In this document: piece after piece, positions 55,286 to 64,000 of the stretch
How the letters are laid out: each line of letters starts with the position of its first letter
Position numbering within the stretch: position 1 is the first letter of the stretch
Assembly: GCA_963719525.1 (NCBI GenBank)
Contig: CAVRCG010000001.1
Coordinates: 1,736,001-1,800,000 of the forward strand
Length of the DNA stretch: 64,000 nucleotides
Reading direction: 5' to 3'
From: Bernardetia sp963719525
GTDB taxonomy: Bacteria > Bacteroidota > Bacteroidia > Cytophagales > Bernardetiaceae
Notes under the pieces: generated by a model
Database searches by the model: none
What the model saw: only the letters and a program-made list of their open reading frames with translations
Told to the model about the DNA's origin: nothing
Program-made: the position numbers and the translations under genes

Positions 55286-55371
55286 GACTGTTTTACATTT
55301 TACATAATCTATTGTTCAGAGCTGTAAATAACCGTGATAATGTTTATTTTAAATTACCTTACAAAAAAAAC

Positions 55372-56772
55372 ATGAAACCAAACATACTTAGAAGTGCAAT
55401 TTTAATTTTATTGCTCTGCTTGACTTCTTTTGCTTGTCAAGAAGATAAAGAAGAAGAAAACGGATATACCATAAAAGTAGATGCTAATTTTTTAGAACCT
55501 CATCAAAAAGCAGCTTATTTTATTAGCGAAGATTTTAGTAATGCTGTCTTAACTCAAGGAATTATTCAAAACGGAACAGATATACGCATCTTATTGAAAG
55601 ATTTGGGAGAAATTCCTTATCCTACTTTTACATTCTCTTACATTGTTTATGATAACAAATTAGAGGAGGGAAAATATAAAATGTATTCTAATTATAGTGT
55701 GGCATTGCAAGATGTAAAGGAACTTTTTATTAGAAAGTACGTACCCCAAGAGCGTTCAGAACAGAAAACCCAAATAAAACTGAATTGTAATTCTTTAGGT
55801 AACTATTATGCTTTTGGTAATGAAGAAGATGATCTAGGAGTAGTAAATTCTAATAATTATTATTCGTCTCCAAGAGATAGAAGAATAGTAAAAGAAGAAG
55901 AAGACGGAATATTTACGATAAGCAGAACAGAATTTCCAGAACGCAAAGAGGATTTCGCTTTTGCTATCAAAAAAGTTCGTCCAAATCAACTTACAGAATA
56001 CAATTGTGAAGATTTTATAGTTGGGCAAAAAGCAGATTATGTTAATTTTGATTTTGCTTCGTATTTGCTTCAAACTGATTATACTTATGATGCTAGTATT
56101 TACGGAATGACTGAAGATAGGAGGCTGATTGAGTATGGTGGAAATATTCAATCAAATAGAGGACAAATCCCAAAAACTCCAACTATGCGCCATAATTCTT
56201 GGTATCCTAACGAATTCGTAGAAGATAAACATAGCCGTTTTTTAGTTGGCTTGTTTGTTCGTGATAGGTCACAGAATGATGATAGTCCGTATTCTAGTAT
56301 TAATAGGGTTATACAATCTCCTACTATTCCAAGGAGTATTTCTTTAAACCCTGTTCGTTCGGAGTTAGAAGTATTTCATTACTTTGGTGATTTGGATATA
56401 GAACAAAATGGAGATCACTTCAGAGGATATGTGGTTTTGAGAAGTAGAAATGAAGAATATGCTTGGAATGTGTCTTTTCCAAACGGAACTGGGATTAGTT
56501 TAGAAATTCCTGAATTTTCTCAAGAAGTACAAGCACATTTGTCTATACTTGAATTTAATGAAGATCTTTATGTATATTCCAAATTGACTAGGTATGACGA
56601 AAGATACAAAAATGATTATTCTTCTTATACCAAAGATGTATTTTCAAGTGAGCAAATGATAGATAATACATTGACAAAGTCGTATTGGACAGTTTACAAA
56701 CAATATTACGAAAACTTTGAAGGAAAAGCAGAAGAAAACATACCGTTTTTAGATTATCTAAAAGAATTTTAA
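55372..56772 (+). CDS. Lipoprotein of unknown function
   Basis: 466 residues. ATG 55372 is preferred: it begins MKPNILRSAILILLLCLTSF and lipobox FACQ. The longer open frame (from 55312) would put extra residues ahead of the signal and runs through the inverted repeat. The mature part is beta-rich with many aromatic residues (YPTFTFSYIVYDNKLEEGKY, FDFASYLLQTDYTYDASIYG, YPNEFVEDKHSRFLVGLFV). No family recognised. A terminator follows at 56828. Confidence 0.6.
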   Translation: MKPNILRSAILILLLCLTSFACQEDKEEENGYTIKVDANFLEPHQKAAYFISEDFSNAVLTQGIIQNGTDIRILLKDLGEIPYPTFTFSYIVYDNKLEEGKYKMYSNYSVALQDVKELFIRKYVPQERSEQKTQIKLNCNSLGNYYAFGNEEDDLGVVNSNNYYSSPRDRRIVKEEEDGIFTISRTEFPERKEDFAFAIKKVRPNQLTEYNCEDFIVGQKADYVNFDFASYLLQTDYTYDASIYGMTEDRRLIEYGGNIQSNRGQIPKTPTMRHNSWYPNEFVEDKHSRFLVGLFVRDRSQNDDSPYSSINRVIQSPTIPRSISLNPVRSELEVFHYFGDLDIEQNGDHFRGYVVLRSRNEEYAWNVSFPNGTGISLEIPEFSQEVQAHLSILEFNEDLYVYSKLTRYDERYKNDYSSYTKDVFSSEQMIDNTLTKSYWTVYKQYYENFEGKAEENIPFLDYLKEF

Positions 56773-56827
56773 GGAAATAGTTTGCTTCTACATTTTCTAT
56801 TTTGCTACAAAAAAGCGAAATTTGCAA

Positions 56828-56858
56828 CCTCATTCAATTTACGAATGAGGTTTTGTTT
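56828..56858 (+). terminator. Rho-independent terminator after the lipoprotein gene
   Basis: CCTCATTC / GAATGAGG stem with a 7-nt loop followed by TTTTGTTTT. Confidence 0.7.
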
Positions 56859-56879
56859 TGCAACTGATTCTAAAACGAC

Positions 56880-57839
56880 ATGTTTGTTCTGACAATAGAT
56901 TTTGGAAATACCACTATAAAAGCTGCTCTCTTCGAAGATGAACAACTTTTAGAAATGCGTTATTCTCTTTCTATTACTGATTTGGAAGATTGGATAATCA
57001 AAATTAAGAATCACTCTTCTATAGTTTTGGAAGGAATTATGATGAGTTCGGTTAGAAAAAATGAAGAAATTGAACTTTCTTTTGTAAAGAATTTGAATAA
57101 AAAACTAATCCACCTAAGTTTTGATAATTCTCAATTAATCATAAAATCAAGTCTAGAGTCAAAACAAGTTGCAACAGAAAGCGAAGAAAATAGCGTAGTA
57201 CTAAAAGTTATATTCTTAGACGAAAACACGCTTTTACCTATTCAAAACAATTATAAAACTCCCAAAACGTTGGGAAAAGACCGTTTGGCTGCCGTAATTG
57301 GTGCTTATTTTTTACAAAAAGAAGTTATAAAGAAGCCTACTTTGGTAATTGATGCAGGAACATGTATTACCTTTGATTTTATTGATACAGATTCTCTTAT
57401 CTCAAAAGGAATTTATAGAGGTGGAAGTATTTCTTTAGGTTTGCAGATGCGTTTTAAGGCTTTAAATCACTTTACGGCAAAATTACCTTTGTTTAGACCA
57501 AATGAAAAATTGCCCAATCCTGTTGGAAAGACAACTGAAGAAGCGATGCAAAGTGGTGTTCAGTTTGGACTTATTTCAGAAATAAAAGGTGTTATTGATT
57601 TTTATCAGAACCAGCAAAATCAGATTAGTAGTAAGAAAAATAAAGAAAATAAATTAAATGTCGTCATCTGTGGAGGTGATGCCGAGCTTTTAACAAAATG
57701 GTGGGAAGAATATCTAATTGATTATTTATTTCACATAGATAATTCTCATACTTATCAAAAATGGACTATCGAACCGAATTTGGTTTTGATAGGTTTACAA
57801 CGAATTTTTCAGTTTATAAAACATAATGAAGACAACTAA
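56880..57839 (+). CDS. coaX: Type III pantothenate kinase
   Basis: 319 residues, a little longer than most CoaX. N-terminal ASKHA phosphate loop TIDFGNTTIKAALFE (~5-19), then LGKDRLAAVIGAYFL (~137-151), TLVIDAGTCITFDFID (~160-175), and GGSISLGLQMRFKALNHF (~181-198), the usual CoaX dimer and active-site region. It catalyses the first committed step of CoA synthesis with ATP. The next gene starts 14 bp before its end, in another frame. Confidence 0.9.
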   Translation: MFVLTIDFGNTTIKAALFEDEQLLEMRYSLSITDLEDWIIKIKNHSSIVLEGIMMSSVRKNEEIELSFVKNLNKKLIHLSFDNSQLIIKSSLESKQVATESEENSVVLKVIFLDENTLLPIQNNYKTPKTLGKDRLAAVIGAYFLQKEVIKKPTLVIDAGTCITFDFIDTDSLISKGIYRGGSISLGLQMRFKALNHFTAKLPLFRPNEKLPNPVGKTTEEAMQSGVQFGLISEIKGVIDFYQNQQNQISSKKNKENKLNVVICGGDAELLTKWWEEYLIDYLFHIDNSHTYQKWTIEPNLVLIGLQRIFQFIKHNEDN

Positions 57840-59176
57840 ATTTTATCCTCGTTCTATCTCAAAATTATATACATTCTCTACCTTATTTACTTCAGGTTTG
57901 GTACTAATTTTTGTTTTATTTGCCTATTTATTTACTTCTCTTTCTGCTTCGGCACAAACGGTAAATAACCCTTTTTCAAGAATTGGATTAGGAGATATTT
58001 CTGCGCAGCGTTCGATTTCAAATCTTGGAATGGGAGGAATGGGAGTAAGCCTTCCAACAATAAAATATTCAAACTTTCAAAATCCTGCTCTGTTGAGTTA
58101 TCACAAACTTACTGTCTTTGAGGGTGCTGGAATAGGAGAATATAAAGATTTGAAAACAAATACTATTCAATCAAATGATTTTGGTGGAAACTTGGGTTAT
58201 CTATCTCTTATCCTTCCAGTTTATAAAAATATGGCTATTAATGTTGGCTTTCAACCTTTTTCTTCTGTAAAATACAACGCTGTTAGTTATCAACTTTTAC
58301 CAAATAGTGCTAGTTTTGTAAAATATGATTATAAAGGAACAGGAGGAGTATCACAGGTTTTTTTGAGTACAGGACACAAAGTATATAAAAATCTATCGCT
58401 TGGCGCACAAATAAACTATAATTTTGGTGCAATTAGTAATACTTCTACTTCTACCATAGATGATTTTAGGGGTGGTTTTGTAGCTCAACTCAACGACCGT
58501 TATAATTATGGTGATTTTACGTACCGTCTAGGATTGCATTATTTTGTTTCTGTTTTTGAAAATTCACAAATTAATGTAGGCATAAGTTATGATGAGGCTG
58601 CTGATTTTAATGCAACTCATTTTAGAGCCTTCGAACGAAAAAATCTGGGTGATTTGGTAATTGATGGAGATACACTCTTTAGAGATAAAAAAGAGTCTAT
58701 ACGAGTTCCAGATGCATTTACATTCGGAATTAGTTTGCAACGAGGTTATTTACAAGCTGCATCGGGTACACAGAATACAGCCTATAGTTTTGGCATAGAT
58801 TATACGATGCAAGATTGGAGCGTTTTCGAACAACTCTACTATTGTAGGAAATAATAGTTTGCAGAGCAGTTACAAATTTAGTTTGGGGGGAGAAATTACA
58901 CCAAATGTTCGTAACTCAAATTACTTAGCCAGAACCACCTACCGAGCAGGTTTTTCATATTCTCAAACTCCTTTAGTGGTAAACGATGAATCGATTGAGG
59001 ATATGAATTTGAGTATTGGTTTTTCCCTTCCTGTCAAGAATAATTTCTCTTCACTTAATATGTATGGTGCAATCGGTCAGCGTGGAAGCCTCACTACAGT
59101 AAAAGAACAATACGTAAAGTTTGGTTTGGGAATTTCAATTAGTGATAGATGGTTTGTGCGTTCTAGGTTTGACTGA
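57826..59176 (+). pseudogene. Outer-membrane beta-barrel protein (FadL/PorV-like), one-base frameshift
   Basis: Signal peptide (YLFTSLSASAQ), then NNPFSRIGLGDISAQRSISNLG, GMGGMGVSLPTIKYSNFQNPALLSY-type text, which resembles the aromatic transport/FadL-like openings of Bacteroidota. The frame stops at 58854. Removing one T from TTTT at 58823-58826 gives SVSNNSTIVGNNSLQSSYKF and a continuous 449-residue protein ending RFD at 59176. The second half is also strand-rich. It overlaps coaX by 14 bp, so coupling is likely. Confidence 0.7.
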
Positions 59177-59219
59177 TTTTTTATTGTTTGACAACATATT
59201 ATAGTTAGTAGTTATAAAA

Positions 59220-60989
59220 TCAAAACTCATACAAACGCTGCCCTATATTCAATCTCAATCCTAAAGAAAAAACAGTCGAACTCAAATCTCTCGCTACAAT
59301 AGCCGAAGTTTTGTTTCTCTGAATCACGTCAGCATCAATAAAAAGATTATGATAAAGCTGATAGGTAGCCGTAAAACGAGCGAACAAAATACTCGTCTCT
59401 ACACCTTGTCCGATTTTATTTCCATATTCATTAGTATCATCTACATCTACATTCGAAATCAAGAGATTGCTTCCCCAGTTGCTTCCATTTGAATCTTCTC
59501 CAATGTCTGCATAAATAAATTTTCCAGTAAGATGAAGTCGTGTAAAAGGTTGATAACGCAAAACGCCCAAAATCTCCATAAAATTTGCTCCCAGAGGGTG
59601 TCCAAGAGGTTGTCTATAATGCACAAAATTGGAAAGCTGCTCATCAGAAGAGTGCGTAAAGGTATAAGGACGAACAATATTTGTTTCTAATTGCAAATCC
59701 AGATTACTAATAGTTGCTACATCGATATAATTAAAACCCAACTGAATTCCGTATTTATTTCCCCACCATCCCTTATTTGCTATGAGTTCGCCAACCTTCA
59801 ATTCATCTAGTACAAATTGTCCATACAACTGAAAATCTTTCAACGCCAACCATTTAAAATCTGCTCCTACAAGTGCATTATCAACACTTCCAATTCCCTG
59901 CTCAACGGCACGATAGAAAATAAATGGATTGAGATAAGTCAAATCAAATGTATCATTCTGTCCTTGGTCTTTTCTTCCATAAGCAATACTTTCAAAAACT
60001 CCTAAATTAAGTTTTTTGGTAATATCTATACTTAAATGATGATAAATGACGTATTTTTTTGGATATAATGAATTTGCACGCTGAACATCTGCTACCATTT
60101 GCGTATAAAGATTTGTGTAATTGATTTTCCAAAACTTAGTCTGGAGTTTCAAAAACAAATGAGGAGCTGCAAAATCTGACAAAACAAGCGAACGATAACC
60201 ATTTCCAATAAAATTTTTGTCCTGTCCGAATTGTACATTTACAACCTTTGCTACATCAAAAGTAATATAGCCTGACGCTCTCAAAAAATCTACTCCATTT
60301 TCTTTAAACGGCTTTGCAAAGGCTTCATTCGGAACTACAAAATTTTCTAATGAACGAGGAGGACTAAGTGAATCAATCAAATTCTGAACATAACGAGGAA
60401 AAACTGCTTGCGTTTCGGTTACAGAAGCATAAAAACCAATCCGACGAGCTACTACACCGTGAAGCTCTGCACCTCTGGTATTCAAAGTGAGTAATCCATC
60501 TCTAGTATTATCCTGTCCAACTCCCAAATGTAAAATTGGATTTGCACGAATGACAAAATCTAATGCTCCCTTTTCTAATTTCATATCATAATTTTCATTC
60601 ATCACAGAAAGAAAATCAGGCTTACGTTTATAAAAATACTTCAAAACTCCTTTCTGTTTTACGCTATCTTTTTTGGTAAATTCATAATTATCGGCTAGTA
60701 AATAATTAATATTGAATTTATCAGATTGAGAATAATTTTTCGTGCTATCATTTGCTAAGGAGTCTGCAAAAAGGGCAATGTTGTAACGAGAAAGTGGTAA
60801 TATAGAACTATGAAAAGGTGTAAAAAATTTTCCTCTTTTTATTTCGTAGCGTTTCAAGATATGATAATAATCACTTTGATAAGGAACAAAACTAGAAGTG
60901 TTGGTTTGTGCAAAACTGTTTTGAGAAGTAAAAAGTAAGACAAAAAATAGGGTAGAAAATAGTGTAGAAACGAATGTATAAATTTTCAT
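59220..60989 (-). CDS. Wzi-like capsule assembly outer-membrane protein
   Basis: 589 residues, ending in EF. Signal peptide (FFVLLFTSQNSFAQ), then YHILKRYEIKRGKFF and IANPILHLGVGQDN-type text (RANPILHLGVGQDNTRDGL), TRGAELHGVVARRIGFYASV, and a central VVNVQFGQDKNFIGNGYRSL. These match the capsule assembly Wzi family, which in Bacteroidota also includes the gliding-associated RemB. Long series of beta strands follow. Starts inside the end of the CapA-like gene (ATGA overlap), so both are in one envelope operon. Confidence 0.8.
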   Translation of the reverse strand: MKIYTFVSTLFSTLFFVLLFTSQNSFAQTNTSSFVPYQSDYYHILKRYEIKRGKFFTPFHSSILPLSRYNIALFADSLANDSTKNYSQSDKFNINYLLADNYEFTKKDSVKQKGVLKYFYKRKPDFLSVMNENYDMKLEKGALDFVIRANPILHLGVGQDNTRDGLLTLNTRGAELHGVVARRIGFYASVTETQAVFPRYVQNLIDSLSPPRSLENFVVPNEAFAKPFKENGVDFLRASGYITFDVAKVVNVQFGQDKNFIGNGYRSLVLSDFAAPHLFLKLQTKFWKINYTNLYTQMVADVQRANSLYPKKYVIYHHLSIDITKKLNLGVFESIAYGRKDQGQNDTFDLTYLNPFIFYRAVEQGIGSVDNALVGADFKWLALKDFQLYGQFVLDELKVGELIANKGWWGNKYGIQLGFNYIDVATISNLDLQLETNIVRPYTFTHSSDEQLSNFVHYRQPLGHPLGANFMEILGVLRYQPFTRLHLTGKFIYADIGEDSNGSNWGSNLLISNVDVDDTNEYGNKIGQGVETSILFARFTATYQLYHNLFIDADVIQRNKTSAIVARDLSSTVFSLGLRLNIGQRLYEF

Positions 60990-62090
60990 TTGCGTTGTAT
61001 CAAATAGGTAGAAGAACTAAAATTGTTTTGTTTCACTTCTTCAAAAATAACTCCTTTTGATAGGTTTTTCAAATGTTTCTCAAAAATCGTTTTCTCAATA
61101 GAATTTTTAACATCAAAATCTGAAAATAATTGAGGAACAGAACTTTTTATCTGCAAAAAATAAACTAAAACACGAATTTCTTCCCTACTTTGAATTTCAA
61201 ATTTAACCAAAATACATCTATCTCTAAATTCTGTTTCTTGGTCAAAAACAAAATTACCCAAACTATAAAAAACAGGTTTATCATTTACAAATTCTATGCT
61301 TTGGGTTACGTGTGGGTGATGTCCAATTATTGCATCTACACCTGCTTGAGTAAGTAAATGGGCTTCTTTTCGCTGTTCTGGATTGGATAAAAATTTATAT
61401 TCTGTTCCCCAATGCAGCGAAATAATGATGACTGTTTGAGGTTCTTTTGCTCGTAATTCTTTTACTTTTTCCACTAACTCATTTACTGATAACTGACAAA
61501 TAGAAGGTTTGTCTTCCATTCGAAACCAATTTTCTAAAGGAACTCTAACTACTGAAAAAATAGCGATTTTAGTAGAGCTTGTATTACTTTCTATAAAAAC
61601 AGGTTCACAGCTTTCAGAATGCGTCTGTCCATAACCAATTCCTATAATTCCAGCTTTTTTTAGAGCATCAAATGTAGATGAAAGTCCTTTTCTGTGGTGA
61701 TCGTTGGTGTGATTATTTGCCAAAAACAAATGTGTAAAACCTACTTTTTTGAGAGAATCGGCATACGAAGTTGGCGCACGAAAACTAAAACGCTTCGGAA
61801 TAGATGAATCTTGATCGGTAAGTGGACATTCCAAATTTGCTAAAATAAAGTTATTTCCAAAATCATTTTCAGAACTATAACTCTCAAAAATAGGCTTCAA
61901 ACTATTGAAAGAGCGAAACAATTCCGTTTTTTTCTATTTCTATCTTTACTCCTCTATCTAATAAAATATCTCCACCAAAGAATAATTTGATAGGTTTACT
62001 TTCATTGTCATTTTCTTTAATAGAATCTTGACAAGAAAAAACAAACAGAATAAAGAATGAAAGTAAGTACCTTTGTTTCTGCTTTGACAT
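60986..62090 (-). pseudogene. CapA-like (PGA_cap) lipoprotein, one-base frameshift
   Basis: ATG 62090 starts a signal and lipobox (FFILFVFSC), then IKLFFGGDILLDRGVKIEIE. The frame stops at 61902. Dropping one base from the 7-T (plus strand) run at 61927-61933 restores EIEKTELFRSFNSLKPIFES and a 367-residue frame to 60986. The body has family marks: NLECPLTD, HLFLANNHTNDHHRKGL, IISLHWGTEY, and IGHHPHVTQSIEFVND then YSLGNFVFDQ. CapA-type metal-dependent enzymes act on poly-gamma-glutamate or related polymers. Its partner Wzi-like gene suggests capsule or exopolymer secretion. Confidence 0.75.
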
Positions 62091-62170
62091 AAGTTTTTCT
62101 AAAATTGAATTTTAGCTACAGAGTAGCGTACTATTTGTAGAAAACGTAATTTTTGTAGAAGTTTCAACCG

Positions 62171-62195
62171 TCAACGAAGCTGAAGCTGTTGTTGA
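62171..62195. repeat. Single hairpin of the TCAACGA/TTGTTGA family
   Basis: TCAACGA at 62171-62177 and TTGTTGA at 62189-62195; same loop pattern (AGCTGAAGCTG) as the left hairpin at 2134 (GGCTAAAGCTG). Confidence 0.5.
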
Positions 62196-62215
62196 GAATT
62201 ATAAAAAAAATACAT

Positions 62216-62479
62216 TTATTTTTTCTTTTTATAAAGAATAGCAAAGATTTCAAACATAAAACCAAAGAAAGTAACAATAGGTCCCAAAATAAGTCCTAAG
62301 AAACCAAAACCGTGTTTTCCATCTTCCAGAGCAATAATAGTAAAACCTAAAGTAATGATAATTACACCAACAATCATCATCATATAATTGATTTTTTCAA
62401 ACGCAAAAGCTAGATTTTGTGGCGTTTCTACTTTATGAATTGGCTTTTTTGTGAGATCAGGTTTTTTATATTCTTCCAT
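62216..62479 (-). CDS. DUF3098 two-TM membrane protein
   Basis: 87 residues. The two TM helices (MMMIVGVIIITLGFTIIAL and LGLILGPIVTFFGFMFEIF) are separated by a loop. The AFAFEKINYMMMIVGVIII stretch and the I-L-x-P-I-V...FGF...EIFAI ending fit DUF3098. Function unknown; in Bacteroidota it lies near cell-division or cell-wall genes. Confidence 0.7.
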   Translation of the reverse strand: MEEYKKPDLTKKPIHKVETPQNLAFAFEKINYMMMIVGVIIITLGFTIIALEDGKHGFGFLGLILGPIVTFFGFMFEIFAILYKKKK

Positions 62480-62628
62480 TTTTTATGAATTTATAATTGA
62501 AATTTTTAAATTAATACAGAATCACGAAATACGTCTTTACCACTAAGTTCTGAAATATAAAGAGAAATTAAGCTACACTAAGAAAATAAATTAAGAACTG
62601 AAAATTATGCGTATTTGAATTTAACTGG

Positions 62629-63519
62629 TTATTGGTTACTGGTAACTGATGACTGTTTGGAGGCTTGCAGCGTATTGAATAAAAGTGCTGTTACAGTCAT
62701 AGGGCCAACTCCACCAGGAACAGGCGTAATAAACGAACATTTTTCTGCCACTTCATCAAATTTTACATCTCCTTTAAGCGTAAAACCTGATTTTTTGGTT
62801 GCATCTGGAACTCGTGTAGTTCCTACATCAATGACAATTGCACCTTTTTTTACCATATCTGCTGTTACAAATTCTGGTTTTCCAATGGCTGCAATGATAA
62901 TATCTGCTTGTAACGAAATTTCTTTCAGGTTTTTGGTTCTGCTATGCGTAAGTGTAACAGTACAATTTCCTATCTTTTCATTTCTCGCTAATAAAATACT
63001 CATTGGCGAGCCTACAATATTACTTCTACCTATTACTACAGCGTGTTTGCCAGAAGTTTCAATATTATAATGTTCTAATAATTTTACAATTCCGAAAGGT
63101 GTTGCAGGCAAATAACACGGCAAGCCCAAAACCATTTTACCAATATTAGAAGGGTGAAAACCATCAACATCTTTATCTGGAGAAATAGCTAACGTAATTT
63201 TGTCAGCATCAATATGATTGGGTAAAGGAAGTTGAACAATAAAACCATCTATCTCCTCATTTTGATTAAACTCTTCTACAATTTTCAGTAATTCTTCTTC
63301 TGAAATAGTAGCAGGCAAATGTTTGAGTGTAGAAGCAAAACCAATTTGCTGGCACGACTTGACTTTACTGTTTACATACGTTTGACTAGCTCCATCTTCG
63401 CCTACCAAAAGAGCTGCAAGATGAGGCGTTTTGAATCCTTTTTCTTTGCGATTGGCTACTTCAATAGCTAATTCATTTTTGAGTAATTCAGCTGTATTTT
63501 TTCCGTCTATTAATTGCAT
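62629..63519 (-). CDS. folD: Methylenetetrahydrofolate dehydrogenase/cyclohydrolase
   Basis: 296 residues. I choose ATG 63519 (MQLIDGKNTAELLKNELA), the usual FolD start, rather than the upstream frame. Marks: PHLAALLVGEDGASQTYVNS with the catalytic Tyr and Lys (YVNSKVKSC), GFIVQLPLPNHID, PDKDVDGFHPSNIGKM, PATPFGIVKLLEHY, HAVVIGRSNIVGSPMSILLA, and a C-terminal TPVPGGVGPMTVTALL. It interconverts 5,10-methylene- and 10-formyl-THF, supplying one-carbon units. The last residues (ASKQSSVTSNQ) are a non-conserved tail. Confidence 0.95.
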   Translation of the reverse strand: MQLIDGKNTAELLKNELAIEVANRKEKGFKTPHLAALLVGEDGASQTYVNSKVKSCQQIGFASTLKHLPATISEEELLKIVEEFNQNEEIDGFIVQLPLPNHIDADKITLAISPDKDVDGFHPSNIGKMVLGLPCYLPATPFGIVKLLEHYNIETSGKHAVVIGRSNIVGSPMSILLARNEKIGNCTVTLTHSRTKNLKEISLQADIIIAAIGKPEFVTADMVKKGAIVIDVGTTRVPDATKKSGFTLKGDVKFDEVAEKCSFITPVPGGVGPMTVTALLFNTLQASKQSSVTSNQ

Positions 63520-63582
63520 GAAATTGGTGGGATAGAATTTTTTTTGACTTAGACACAAATACAAAATACGTTTCAATGTTTG

Positions 63583-63590
63583 CAAAGGTA
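63583..63590 (-). promoter_or_regulatory. -7 box candidate for folD
   Basis: Minus-strand TACCTTTG matches TAnnTTTG exactly, about 65 bp before the folD start. No clear -33 TTG at 19-20 bp. Confidence 0.4.
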
Positions 63591-63698
63591 CTTAATTCAA
63601 AACCAATTAAGAAGTGCAGGTTTTAGTTTTAATTTTTTTTGAGGTAATTGTAGCTTGTGATGGAGACACTATATTTATTTTATTAAACTTTTTTGTTA

Positions 63699-64000
63699 TC
63701 AGAATAATGGAATAACCACACCTGCTCTAAGATTGAAAACAAGATTAAATAAACCATCATCGATAGTTGAGTCATAACTCAAACCTGATATAGGAATCAT
63801 AAATTCAACTCCTAAAGAGAAAAGTGGAAGCTTTCCAAAACCAAAGTTTGTGCCTACTCCATACGCTATTATTCCATCAGAAAAAGAAACTTTCTCACTT
63901 GATTCTATGTATTTATTCTCTTGAAGCACAAACCCTTGCCTATTACCAAAAGCAAACTGGTAACGAAGATGCTGATAAAATCCTACTGGGGCTAAACCAC
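63699..64000 (-). CDS. Outer-membrane beta-barrel protein, C-terminal part (partial)
   Basis: The reverse frame is open from the window edge to TAA 63699, 99 residues: GLAPVGFYQHLRYQFAFGNR, then FSDGIIAYGVGTNFGFGKL and SLGVEFMIPISGL, ending NLRAGVVIPLF. Alternating strands and the aromatic last residue mark a small beta-barrel (PorT or OmpW type). The 5' part lies outside the window. Confidence 0.6.
   Translation of the reverse strand, partial: GLAPVGFYQHLRYQFAFGNRQGFVLQENKYIESSEKVSFSDGIIAYGVGTNFGFGKLPLFSLGVEFMIPISGLSYDSTIDDGLFNLVFNLRAGVVIPLF

Noticed and set aside
1..64000. tRNA or rRNA genes
   Set aside because: No cloverleaf-like T-arm (GGTTCGA...) with a matching acceptor stem and no rRNA-like segment was found by eye.

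Overview
The window looks like chromosomal DNA of a low-GC member of the Bacteroidota, most likely the order Cytophagales. The reasons are strong AT richness, A-rich start contexts without clear Shine-Dalgarno sites, Bacteroidota-type -7 boxes (TAnnTTTG), many lipoproteins, and families frequent in that group: DUF4175, Wzi-like and PorT-like outer-membrane proteins, DUF3098, and an HD-Pnk enzyme of the kind characterised from Runella. The taxonomic call is inference. No rRNA, tRNA or CRISPR array was seen.

Layout. 1-9.3 kb: the 5' part of an AAA+ ATPase, then an MbnP/MbnH copper-type periplasmic cluster (1.7-5.4 kb), a B12-binding radical SAM protein and a lipoprotein fused to cytochrome c. 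9.5-23.7 kb: a lytic transglycosylase, then accessory DNA. This holds a PARIS-like ATPase/DUF4435 defence pair, a dinD remnant, an interrupted DUF4175 gene, a barstar-like protein, a retropepsin-like protein with an altered catalytic motif, and a second ATPase/TOPRIM-like pair whose nuclease gene carries a 98-bp insertion. 23.8-29.3 kb: phosphohexomutase, a nested palindromic repeat island, an orphan nuoM, and a HEPN gene pair lying between nuoM and a second, diverged copy of the nuoM 3' end. 29.6-46.2 kb: eleven co-directional genes forming what I think is the most interesting system here. They encode a tubulin/FtsZ-like GTPase, a very large actin/Hsp70-like ATPase, a von Willebrand-like lipoprotein, a lipase-like lipoprotein, two paralogous single-pass membrane proteins that share a repeated cytoplasmic module, and several more membrane proteins and lipoproteins. 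It looks like an envelope-anchored cytoskeletal or membrane-remodelling machine. 46.2-64 kb: mostly housekeeping and envelope genes (coaE, CPA2 antiporter, ECF sigma/anti-sigma/DUF4097 operon, sixA, HD-Pnk, coaX, Wzi-like, CapA-like, folD), with one LRR gene that looks like an integron-type cassette inserted at the stop codon of its neighbour.

Two themes run across the window. First, intergenic hairpins recur, including a REPIN-like family whose stems covary between copies. Second, an unusual number of genes are broken by one small change. Six genes are restored by deleting one base from a homopolymer, and two carry an in-frame TGA at what should be an arginine codon. These may be sequencing errors or real decay; reads would decide. 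I mark broken frames as pseudogene but give the full span and the function the intact protein would have.
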